Shown here piece after piece: positions 50,401 to 63,425 of a DNA stretch of 64,000 nucleotides (position 1 is the stretch's first letter; each line of letters begins with the position of its first letter). The DNA is from Balanoglossus misakiensis. Lineage: Eukaryota > Hemichordata. The stretch lies in assembly GCA_040954595.2 (NCBI GenBank), contig CM082585.2, positions 868,001 through 932,000 on the forward strand, read 5' to 3'. The notes under the pieces were generated by a model, which saw only the letters and a program-made list of their open reading frames with translations, was not told where the DNA came from and ran no database searches. A program made the position numbers and the translations under genes.

Positions 50401-53400
50401 TTTTTTCAAAAAACGACGAAATTTTGAGATTTTGCAAAGAGGAAAATTTGTCATTTTTTCATGATTTTCACCCATGATTTTTTTCAAAAATCGACGAAAT
50501 TTTGAGATTTTGCAAAGAGGAAAATTTGTCATTTTTTCATGATTTTCCCCCATGATTTTTTTCAAAAATCGACGAAAATTTGAGATTTTGCAAAGACGAA
50601 AATTTGTCATTTTTGATGATTTTTACCCATGATTTTTTTTCAAAAATGGACGAAATTTTGAGATTTTGCAAAGACGAAAATTTGTCATTTTTTGATGATT
50701 TTCACCAATGATTTTTTTTCAAAAAACGACGAAATTTTGAGATTTTGCAGAGGAAAATGTGTCATTTTTTGATGATTTTCACCCGTTTTTTTTTTTCAAA
50801 ATTTGTCATTTTTTGATGATTTTCACCCATGTTTTTTTTTTAAAAATCGACGAACCTATGATTTTTTTCAAAATCGACGAAATTTTGTGATTTTACAAAG
50901 ACGAAAATTTTGTCATTTTTTGATTATTTTTAACCATGATTTTTTTTCAAAAATCGACGAAATTTTGAGATATTGCAAAGAGGAAAATTTGTCATTTTTT
51001 AATGATTTTCACCAATGATTTTTTTTCAAAAATCGACGAAATTTTGAGATTTTGCAGAGAGGAAAATTTGTCATTTTTTCATGATTTTTACCCATGATTT
51101 TTTTTCAAAAATGGACGAAATTTTGAGATTTTGCAAAGACGAAAATTTGTCATTTTTTGATGATTTTCACCCATGATTTTTTTTCAAAAAACGACGAAAT
51201 TTTGAGATTTTGCAAAGAGGAAAATTTGTCATTTTTTCATGATTTTCACCCATGATTTTTTTCAAAAATCGACGAAATTTTGAGATTTTGCAAAGAGGAA
51301 AATTTGTCATTTTTTCATGATTTTCCCCCGTTTTTTTTTTTCAAAATTTGTCATTTTTTGATGATTTTCTCCCATGATTTTTTTCAAAAATTGACGAAAT
51401 TTTGAGATTTTGCAAAGTCGAAAATTTGTCATTTTTGATGATTTTTACCCATGATTTTTTTTCAAAAATGGACGAAATTTTGAGATTTTGCAAAGACGAA
51501 AATTTGTCATTTTTTGATGATTTTCACCCGTTTTTTTTCAAAATTTGTCATTTTTTGATGATTTTCACCCATGATTTTTTTTCAAAAATCGACGAAATTT
51601 TGAGATTTTGCAAAGTCGAAAATGTGTCATTTTTTGATGATTTTCACCCATGATTTTTTTCAAAAATCGACGAAATTTTGAGATTTTGCGAAGTCGAAAA
51701 TTTGTCATTTTTTGATGATTTTCACCCATGATTTTTTTCAAAAATTTACGAAATGTTGAGATTTTGCAAAGTCGAAAATTTGTCATTTTTTGATGATTTT
51801 CACCCATGATTTTTTTCAAAAATCGACTAAATGTTGAGATTTTGCAAAGTCGAAAATGTGTCATTTTTTGATGATTTTCACCCGTTTTTTTTTCAAAATT
51901 TGTCATTTTTTCATGATTTTCACCCATGATTTTTTTCAAAAATCGACGAAATTTTGTGATTTTGCAAAGTCGAAAATTTTGTCATTTTTTGATGATTTTC
52001 AACCATGATTTTTTTTCAAAAATCGACGAAATTTTGTGATTTTACAAAGTCGAAAATTTTGTCATTTTTTGATGATTTTCAACCATGATTTTTTTTCAAA
52101 AATCGACGAAAATTTGAGATTTTGCAAAGACGAAAATTTGTCATTTTTGATGATTTTTACCCATGATTTTTTTTCAAAAATCGACGAAATTTTGAGATTT
52201 TGCAAAGTCGTAAATGTGTCATTTTTTGATGATTTTCACCAGTTTTTTTTTTCAAAATTTGTCATTTTTTCATGATTTTCCCCCATGATTTTTTTCAAAA
52301 ATCGACGAAAATTTGAGATTTTGCAAAGACGAAAATTTGTCATTTTTGGTGATTTTTACCCATGATTTTTTTTCAAAAATGGACGAAATTTTGAGATTTT
52401 GCAAAGACGAAAATTTGTCATTTTTTGATGATTTTCACCCATGATTTTTTTTCAAAAAACGACGAAATTTTGAGATTTTGCAAAGAGGAAAATTTGTCAT
52501 TTTTTCATGATTTTCCCCCATGATTTTTTTCAAAAATCGACGAAAATTTGAGATTTTGCAAAGATGAAAATTTGTCATTTTTGATGATTTTTACCCATGA
52601 TTTTTTTTCAAAAATGGACGAAATTTTGAGATTTTGCAAAGACGAAAATTTGTCATTTTTTGATGATTTTCACCAATGGTTTTTTTTCAAAAAACGACGA
52701 AATTTTGAGATTTTGCAGAGGAAAATGTGTCATTTTTTGATGATTTTCACCCGTTTTTTTTTTCAAAATTTGTCATTTTTTGATGATTTTCTCCCATGAT
52801 TTTTTTCAAAAATTGACGAAATTTTGAGATTTTGCAAAGTCGAAAAATTTGTCATTTTTTGATGATTTTCACCCCTTATTTTTTTTCAAAAATCGACGAA
52901 ATTTTGAGATTTTGCAAAGTCGAAAATTTGTCATTTTTTGATGATTTTCCCCCATGTTTTTTTTTTTAAATGGACGAAATTTTGAGATTTTGCAAAGACG
53001 GAAATTTGTTATTTTTTGATGATTTTCACCCATGATTTTTTCAAAAATTGACGAAATTTTGAGATTTTGCAAAGTCGAAAATTTGTCATTTTTTGATGAT
53101 ATTCACACATGATTTTTTTCAAAAATCGACGAAATTGTGAGATTTTGCAAAGACGAAAATTTGTCATTTTTTGATGATTTTTACCCATGATTTTTTTTCA
53201 AAAATGGACGAAATTTTGAGGTTTTGCAAAGTCGAAAATTTGTCATTTTTTGATGATTTTCACACATGATTTTTTTCAAAAATCGACGAAATTGTGAGAT
53301 TTTGCAAAGACGAAAATTTGTCATTTTTTGATGATTTTTACCCATGATTTTTTTTCAAAAATGGACGAAATTTTGAGGTTTTGCAAAGTCGAAAATTTGT

Positions 53401-56400
53401 TATTTTTTGATGATTTTCACCCATGTCTTTTTTTAAAAATCGACGAAATTTTGAGATTTTGCAAAGAGGAAAATTTGTCATTTTTTCATGATTTTCCTCC
53501 ATGATTTTTTTTCAAAAATCGACGAAATTTTGAGATTTTGCAAAGTCGACGAAAATGTGTCATTTTTTGATGATTTTCAACCATGATTTTTTTTCAAAAA
53601 TCGACGAAATTTTGAGATTTTGCAAAAACGAAAATTTGTTATTTTTGATGATTTTCACCCATGATTTTTTCAAAAATTGACGAAATTTTGAGATTTTGCA
53701 AAGTCGAAAATTTGTCATTTTTTGATGATTTTCACACATGATTTTTTTCAAAAATCGACGAAATTGTGAGATTTTGCAAAGACGAAAATTTGTCATTTTT
53801 TGATGATTTTTACCTATGATTTTTTTTCAAAAATGGACGAAATTTTGAGGTTTTGCAAAGTCGAAAATTTGTCATTTTTTCATGATTTTCCCCCATGATT
53901 TTTTTCAAAAATCGACGAAATTTTGAGATTTTGCAAAGTCGACGAAAATGTGTCATTTTTTGATGATTTTCACCCGTTTTTTTTCAAAATTTGTCATTTT
54001 TAGATGATTTTCACCCATGTTTTTTTTTTAAAAAATCGACGAACCTATGATTTTTTTCAAAATCGACGAAATTTTGTGATTTTACAAAGTCGAAAATTTT
54101 GTCATTTTTTGATGATTTTCAACCATGATTTTTTTTCAAAAATCGACGAAAATTTGAGATTTTGCAAAGACGAAAATTTGTCATTTTCGATGATTTTTAC
54201 CCATGATTTTTTTTCAAAAAACGACGAAATTTTGAGATTTTGCAGAGGAAAATGTGTCATTTTTTGATGATTTTCACCCGTTTTTTTTTTCAAAATTTGT
54301 CATTTTTTGATGATTTTCACCCATGTTTTTTTTTTAAAAATCGACGAACCTATGATTTTTTTCAAAATCGACGAAATTTTGTGATTTTACAAAGAGGAAA
54401 ATTTGTCATTTTTTGATTATTTTCACCAATGATTTGTTTTCAAAAATCGACGAAATTTTGAGATTTTGCAAAGTCGAAAATTTGTCATTTTTTGATGATT
54501 TTCACCCATGATTTTTTCAAAAATTGACGAAATGTTGAGATTTTGCAAAGTCGAAAATTTGTCATTTTTTGATGATTTTTAACCATGATTTTTTTTCAAA
54601 AATCGACGAAATTTTGAGATTTTGCAAAGAGGAAAATTTGTCATTTTTTGATTATTTTCACCAATGATTTGTTTTCAAAAATCGACGAAATTTTGAGATT
54701 TTGCAAAGTCGAAAATTTGTCATTTTTTGATGATTTTCACCCATGATTTTTTCAAAAATTGACGAAATGTTGAGATTTTGCAAAGTCGAAAATTTGTCAT
54801 TTTTTGATGATTTTCAACCGTGATTTTTTTCAAAAATGGACGAAATTTTGAGATTTTGCAAAGACGAAAATTTGTCATTTTTTGATGATTTTCACCCATG
54901 ATTTTTTTTCAAAAAACGACGAAATTTTGAGATTTTGCAGAGGAAAATGTGTCATTTTTTGATGATTTTCACCCGTTTTTTTTCAAAATTTGTCATTTTT
55001 TGATGATTTTCTCCCATGATTTTTTTTCAAAAATTGACGAAATTTTGAGATTTTGCAAAGTCGAAAATTTGTCATTTTTTGATGATTTTCCCCCATGTTT
55101 TTTTTTTTAAATGGACGAAATTTTGAGATTTTGCAAAGACGAAAATTTGTTATTTTTTGATGATTTTCACCCATGATTTTTTCAAAAATTGACGAAATTT
55201 TGAGATTTTGCAAAGTCGAAAATTTGTCATTTTTTGATGATTTTCACACATGATTTTTTTCAAAAATCGACGAAATTGTGAGATTTTGCAAAGACGAAAA
55301 TTTGTCATTTTTTGATGATTTTTACCCATGATTTTTTTTCAAAAATGGACGAAATTTTGAGATTTTGCAAAGTCGAAAATTTGTCATTTTTTGATGATTT
55401 TCACACATGATTTTTTTCAAAAATCGACGAAATTGTGAGATTTTGCAAAGACAAAAATTTGTCATTTTTTGATGATTTTTACCCATGATTTTTTTTCAAA
55501 AATGGACGAAATTTTGAGGTTTTGCAACGTCGAAAATTTGTTATTTTTTGATGATTTTCACCCATGTCTTTTTTTAAAAATCGACGAAATTTTGAGATTT
55601 TGCAAAGTGGAAAATTTGTCATTTTTTCATGATTTTCCCCCATGATTTTTTTCAAAAATCGACGAAAATTTGAGATTTTGCAAAGACGAAAATTTGTCAT
55701 TTTCGATGATTTTTACCCATGATTTTTTTTCAAAAAACGACGAAATTTTGAGATTTTGCAGAGGAAAATGTGTCATTTTTTGATGATTTTCACCCGTTTT
55801 TTTTTTCAAAATTTGTCATTTTGTGATGATTTTCACCCATGTTTTTTTTTAAAATCGACGAACCTATGATTTTTTTCAAAATCGACGAAATTTTGTGATT
55901 TTACAAAGTCGAAAATTTTGTCATTTTTTGATGATTTTTAACCATGATTTTTTTTCAAAAATCGACGAAATTTTGAGATTTTGCAAAGAGGAAAATTTGT
56001 CATTTTTTGATGATTTTCACCAATGATTTTTTTTCAAAAATGGACGAAATTTTGAGATTTTGCAGAGAGGAAAATTTGTCATTTTTTCATGATTTTCCCC
56101 CATGATTTTTTTCAAAAATTGGCAAAATTTTGAGATTTTGCAAAGTCGAAAATTTGTCATTTTTTGATGATTTTCACCCATGATTTTTTTTCAAAAATCG
56201 ACGAAATTTTGAGATTTTGCAAAGAGGAGAATTTGTCATTTTTTCATGATTTTACCCCATGATTTTTTTCAAAAATCGACGAAATTTTGAGATTTTGCAA
56301 AGTCGAAAATTTTGTCATTTTTTGATGATTTTCAACCATGATTTTTTTTCAAAAATCGACGAAAATTTGAGATTTTGCAAAGACGAAAATTTGTCATTTT

Positions 56401-58109
56401 TGATGATTTTTACCCATGATTTTTTTTCAAAAATGGACGAAATTTTGAGATTTTGCAAAGACGAAAATTTGTCATTTTTTGATGATTTTCACCCATGATT
56501 TTTTTCAAAAATCGACGAAATTTTGAGATTTTGCAAAGTCGTAAATGTGTCATTTTTTGATGATTTTCACCAGTTTTTTTTTTCAAAATTTGTCATTTTT
56601 TCATGATTTTCCCCCATGATTTTTTTCAAAAATCGACGAAAATTTGAGATTTTGCAAAGACGAAAATTTGTCATTTTCGATGATTTTTACCCATGATTTT
56701 TTTTCAAAAATGGACGAAATTTTGAGATTTTGCAAAGACGAAAATTTGTCATTTTTTGATGATTTTCACCCATGATTTTTTTTCAAAAAACGACGAAATT
56801 TTGAGATTTTGCAAAGAGGAAAATTTGTCATTTTTTCATGATTTTCACCCATGATTTTTTTCAAAAATCGACGAAATTTTGAGATTTTGCAAAGAGGAAA
56901 ATTTGTCATTTTTTCATGATTTTCCCCCATGATTTTTTTCAAAAATCGACGAAAATTTGAGATTTTGCAAAGACGAAAATTTGTCATTTTTGATGATTTT
57001 TACCCATGATTTTTTTTCAAAAATGGACGAAATTTTGAGATTTTGCAAAGACGAAAATTTGTCATTTTTTGATGATTTTCACCAATGATTTTTTTTCAAA
57101 AAACGACGAAATTTTGAGATTTTGCAGAGGAAAATGTGTCATTTTTTGATGATTTTCACCCGTTTTTTTTTTCAAAATTTGTCATTTTTTGATGATTTTC
57201 ACCCATGTTTTTTTTTTAAAAATCGACGAACCTATGATTTTTTTCAAAATCGACGAAATTTTGTGATTTTACAAAGTCGAAAATTTTGTCATTTTTTGAT
57301 GATTTTTAACCATGATTTTTTTTCAAAAATCGACGAAATTTTGAGATTTTGCAAAGAGGAAAATTTGTCATTTTTTGATGATTTTCACCAATGATTTTTT
57401 TTCAAAAATCGACGAAATTTTGAGATTTTGCAGAGAGGAAAATTTGTCATTTTTTCATGATTTTCCCCCATGATTTTTTTCAAAAATCGACGAAATTTTG
57501 AGATTTTGCAAAGTCGAAAATTTGTCATTTTTTGATGATTTTCACCCATGATTTTTTCAAAAATTGACGAAATGTTGAGATTTTGCAAAGATGAAAATTT
57601 GTCATTTTTGATGATTTTTACCCATAATTTTTTTTCAGAAATGGACGAAATTTTGAGGTTTTGCAAAGTCGAAAATTTGTTATTTTTTGATGATTTTCAC
57701 CCATGTCTTTTTTTAAAAATCGACGAAATTTTGAGATTTTGCAAAGAGGAAAATTTGTCATTTTTTCATGATTTTCCCCCATGATTTTTTTCAAAAATCG
57801 ACGAAATTTTGAGATTTTGCAAAGTCGACGAAAATGTGTCATTTTTTGATGATTTTCAACCATGATTTTTTTTCAAAAATCGACGAAATTTTGAGATTTT
57901 GCAAAAACGAAAATTTGTTATTTTTTGATGATTTTCACCCATGATTTTTTCAAAAATTGACGAAATTTTGAGATTTTGCAAAGTCGAAAATTTGTCATTT
58001 TTTGATGATTTTCACACATGATTTTTTTCAAAAATCGACGAAATTGTGAGATTTTGCAAAGACGAAAATTTGTCATTTTTTGATGATTTTTACCCATGAT
58101 TTTTTTTCA

Positions 58110-60542
58110 AAAATGGACGAAATTTTGAGGTTTTGCAAAGTCGAAATTTTGTTATTTTTTGATGATTTTCACCCATGTCTTTTTTTAAAAATCGACGAAA
58201 TTTTGAGATTTTGCAGAGGAAAATGTGTCATTTTTTGATGATTTTCACCCGTTTTTTTTTTTTCAAAATTTGTCATTTTTTGATGATTTTCACTCATGTT
58301 TTTTTTTTTAAAAATCGACGAACCTATGATTTTTTTCAAAATCGACGAAATTTTGTGATTTTACAAAGTCGAAAATTTTGTCATTTTTTGATGATTTTTA
58401 ACCATGATTTTTTTTCAAAAATCGACGAAATTTTGAGATTTTGCAAAGAGGAAAATTTGTCATTTTTTGATGATTTTCACCAATGATTTTTTTTCAAAAA
58501 TCGACGAAATTTTGAGATTTTGCAGAGAGGAAAATTTGTCATTTTTTCATGATTTTCCCCCATGATTTTTTTCAAAAATCGACGAAATTTTGAGATTTTG
58601 CAAAGTCGAAAATTTGTCATTTTTTGATAATTTTCACCCATGATTTTTTCAAAAATTGACGAAATGTTGAGATTTTGCAAAGAGGAAAATTTGTCATTTT
58701 TTCATGATTTTCCCCCATGATTTTTTTCAAAAATCGACGAAATTTTGAGATTTTGCAAAGTCGACGAAAATGTGTCATTTTTTGATGATTTTCAACCATG
58801 ATTTTTTTTCAAAAATCGACGAAATTTTGAGATTTTGCAAAAACGAAAATTTGTTATTTTTTGATGATTTTCACCCATGATTTTTTCAAAAATTGACGAA
58901 ATTTTGAGATTTTGCAAAGTCGAAAATTTGTCATTTTTTGATGATTTTCACACATGATTTTTTTCAAAAATCGACGAAATTGTGAGATTTTGCAAAGACG
59001 AAAATTTGTCATTTTTTGATGATTTTTACCCATGATTTTTTTTCAAAAATGGACGAAATTTTGAGGTTTTGCAAAGTCGAAAATTTGTTATTTTTTGATG
59101 ATTTTCACCCATGTCTTTTTTTAAAAATCGACGAAATTTTGAGATTTTGCAAAGTGGAAAATTTGTCATTTTTTCATGATTTTCCCCCATGATTTTTTTC
59201 AAAAATCGACGAAATTTTGAGATTTTGCAAAGTCGACGAAAATGTGTCATTTTTTGATGATTTTCACCCGTTTTTTTTTCAAAATTTGTCATTTTTTGAT
59301 GATTTTCACCCATGTTTTTTTTTTAAAAAATGGACGAAATTTTGAGGTTTTGCAAAGTCGAAATTTTGTTATTTTTTGATGATTTTCACCCATGTCTTTT
59401 TTTAAAAATCGACGAAATTTTGAGATTTTGCAGAGGAAAATGTGTCATTTTTTGATGATTTTCACCCGTTTTTTTTTTTTCAAAATTTGTCATTTTTTGA
59501 TGATTTTCACTCATGTTTTTTTTTTAAAAATCGACGAACCTATGATTTTTTTCAAAATCGACGAAATTTTGTGATTTTACAAAGTCGAAAATTTTGTCAT
59601 TTTTTGATGATTTTTAACCATGATTTTTTTTCAAAAATCGACGAAATTTTGAGATTTTGCAAAGAGGAAAATTTGTCATTTTTTGATGATTTTCACCAAT
59701 GATTTTTTTTCAAAAATCGACGAAATTTTGAGATTTTGCAGAGAGGAAAATTTGTCATTTTTTCATGATTTTCCCCCATGATTTTTTTCAAAAATCGACG
59801 AAATTTTGAGATTTTGCAAAGTCGAAAATTTGTCATTTTTTGATAATTTTCACCCATGATTTTTTCAAAAATTGACGAAATGTTGAGATTTTGCAAAGAG
59901 GAAAATTTGTCATTTTTTCATGATTTTCCCCCATGATTTTTTTCAAAAATCGACGAAATTTTGAGATTTTGCAAAGTCGACGAAAATGTGTCATTTTTTG
60001 ATGATTTTCAACCATGATTTTTTTTCAAAAATCGACGAAATTTTGAGATTTTGCAAAAACGAAAATTTGTTATTTTTTGATGATTTTCACCCATGATTTT
60101 TTCAAAAATTGACGAAATTTTGAGATTTTGCAAAGTCGAAAATTTGTCATTTTTTGATGATTTTCACACATGATTTTTTTCAAAAATCGACGAAATTGTG
60201 AGATTTTGCAAAGACGAAAATTTGTCATTTTTTGATGATTTTTACCCATGATTTTTTTTCAAAAATGGACGAAATTTTGAGGTTTTGCAAAGTCGAAAAT
60301 TTGTTATTTTTTGATGATTTTCACCCATGTCTTTTTTTAAAAATCGACGAAATTTTGAGATTTTGCAAAGTGGAAAATTTGTCATTTTTTCATGATTTTC
60401 CCCCATGATTTTTTTCAAAAGTCGACGAAATTTTGAGATTTTGCAAAGTCGACGAAAATGTGTCATTTTTTGATGATTTTCACCCGTTTTTTTTTCAAAA
60501 TTTGTCATTTTTTGATGATTTTCACCCATGTTTTTTTTTTAA
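58110..60542. repeat. Higher-order repeat zone G (1216-bp tandem duplication)
   Basis: The rare variant GTCGAAATTTTGTTATTTT at about 58140 and 59357 marks two adjacent copies. The same order of variants, including TTTTTTGATAATTTTCACC and CACTCATGTTTTTTTT, follows each. Confidence 0.85.
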
Positions 60543-62159
60543 AAAATCGACGAACCTATGATTTTTTTCAAAATCGACGAAATTTTGTGATTTTACAAAG
60601 TCGAAAATTTTGTCATTTTTTGATGATTTTCAACCATGATTTTTTTTCAAAAATCGACGAAAATTTGAGATTTTGCAAAGACAAAAATTTGTCATTTTTG
60701 ATGATTTTTACCCATGATTTTTTTTCAAAAATGGACGAAATTTTGAGATTTTGCAAAGAGGAAAATTTGTCATTTTTTCATGATTTTCCCCCATGATTTT
60801 TTTCAAAAATCGACGAAATTTTGTCATTTTACAAATTCGAAAATTTTGTCATTTTTTGATGATTTTCAACCATGATTTTTTTTTCAAAAATCGACGAAAA
60901 TTTGAGATTTTGCAAAGACGAAAATTTGTCATTTTTGATGATTTTTACCCATGATTTTTTTTCAAAAATGGACGAAATTTTGAGATTTTGCAAAGACGAA
61001 AATTTGTCATTTTTTGATGATTTTCACCCATGATTTTTTTTCAAAAATCGACGAAATTTTGAGATTTTGCAAAGTCGTAAATGTGTCATTTTTTGATGAT
61101 TTTCACCAGTTTTTTTTTTCAAAATTTGTCATTTTTTCATGATTTTCCCCCATGATTTTTTTCAAAAATCGACGAAAATTTGAGATTTTGCAAAGACGAA
61201 AATTTGTCATTTTCGATGATTTTTACCCTTGCTTTTTTTTCAAAAAACGACGAAATTTTGAGATTTTGCAGAGGAAAATGTGTCATTTTTTCATGATTTT
61301 CCCCCATGATTTTTTTCAAAAATCGACGAAATTTTGAGATTTTGCAAAGTCGAAAATTTGTCATTTTTTCATGATTTTCACCAATGATTTTTTTTCAAAA
61401 ATCGACGAAATTTTGAGATTTTGCAGTGAGGAAAATTTGTCATTTTTTCATGATTTTCCCCCATGATTTTTTTCAAAAATCGACGAAATTTTGAGATTTT
61501 GCAAAGTCGAAAATTTGTCATTTTTTCATGACTTTTACCCATGATTTTTTCAAAAATTGACGAAATGTTGAGATTTTGCAAAGTCGAAAATTTGTCATTT
61601 TTTGATGATTTTCACCCATGTTTTTTTTTAAAAATCGACGAAAATTTGAGATTTTGCAAAGTCGAAAATTTTGTCATTTTTTGATGATTTTCAACCATGA
61701 TTTTTTTTCAAAAATCGACGAAAATTTGAGATTTTGCAAAGACGAAAATTTGTCATTTTTTGATGATTTTCACCCATGATTTTTTTTCAGAAATCGACGA
61801 AATTTTGAGATTTTGCAAAGTCGAAAATTTGTCATTTTTTGATCATTTTCATCCATGATTTTTTTTTAAAAATTGACGAAATTTTGAGATTTTGCAAAGT
61901 CGAAAATTTGTCATTTTTTGATGATTTTCACCAATGTTGTTTTTAAAAAATCGACGAACCCATGATTTTTTTCAAAATCGACGAAATTTTGAGATTTTGC
62001 AAAGTCGAAAATTTGTCATTTTTTGATGATTTTCACCCATGATTTTTTCAAAAATTGACGAAATTTTGAGATTTTGCAAAGTCGAAAATTTGTCATTTTT
62101 TGATGATTTTCACCCATGATTTTTTTCAAAAATCGACGAAATTTTGAGATTTTGCAAAG

Positions 62160-63425
62160 TCGAAAATCTGTCATTTTTTGATGATTTTCACCCATGTTTT
62201 TTTTAAAAAAATCGACGAACCTATGATTTTTTTCAAAATCGACGAAATTGTGTGATTTTGCAAACTCGAAAATGTTGTCATTTTTTGATGATTTTCAACC
62301 ATGATTTTTTTTCAAAAATCGACGAAATTTTGAGATTTTGCAAAGTTGAAAATTTTGTCATTTTTTGATGATTTTCACCCATGATTTTTTCAAAAATTGA
62401 TGAAATTTTGAGATTTTGCAAAGTCGAAAATTTGTCATTTTTTGATGATTTTCACCCATGATTTTTTTTCAAAAATGGACGAAATTTTGAGCTTTTGCAA
62501 AGTCGAAAATTTGTCATTTTTTGATGATTTTCACCTATGATTTTTTTCAAAAATCGACGAAATGTTGAGATTTTGCAAAGTTGAAAATTTTGTCATTTTT
62601 TGATGATTTTCACCCATGATTTTTTCAAAAATTGATGAAATTTTGAGATTTTGCGAAGTCGAAAATTTTTCATTTTTTAATGATTTTCACCCATGATTTT
62701 TTTCAAAAATCGACGAAATTTTGAGATTTTGCAAAGTCGAAAATTTGTCATTTTTTGATGATTTTCAACCATTATTTTTTTTCAAAAATCGACGAAATTT
62801 TGAGATTTTGCAAAGTCGAAAATTTGTCATTTTTTGATAATTTTCACCTATGATTTTTTTCAAAAAAAGACAAAATTTTGTGAGATTTTGCAAAGTCGAA
62901 AATTTGTCATTTTTTGATGATTTTCACCCATGATTTTTTTCAAAAATCGACGAAATTTTGAGATTTTGCAAAGTCGAAAATCTGTCATTTTTTGATGATT
63001 TTCACCCATGTTTTTTTTAAAAAAATCGACAAACCTATGATTTTTTTCAAAATCGACGAAATTGTGTGATTTTGCAAACTCGAAAATGTTGTCATTTTTT
63101 GATGATTTTCAACCATGATTTTTTTTTCAAAAATCGACGAAATTTTGAGATTTTGCAAAGTTGAAAATTTTGTCATTTTTTGATGATTTTCACCCATGAT
63201 TTTTTCAAAAATTGACGAAATTTTGAGATTTTGCAAAGTCGAAAATTTGTCATTTTTTGATGATTTTCACCCATGATTTTTTTTTAAAAATGGACGAAAT
63301 TTTGAGCTTTTGCAAAGTCGAAAATTTGTCATTTTTTGATGATTTTCACCTATGATTTTTTTCAAAAATCGACGAAATGTTGAGATTTTGCAAAGTTGAA
63401 AATTTTGTCATTTTTTGATGATTTT
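62160..63425. repeat. Higher-order repeat zone H (816-bp offset)
   Basis: The rare combination GAAAATCTGTC, then the 28-bp unit, then GAAATTGTGTGATTTTGC and AAACTCGAAAATGTTGTC is present at about 62160 and 62980. The following monomers also match (GAGCTTTTGC, GAAATGTTGAG). Confidence 0.82.
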
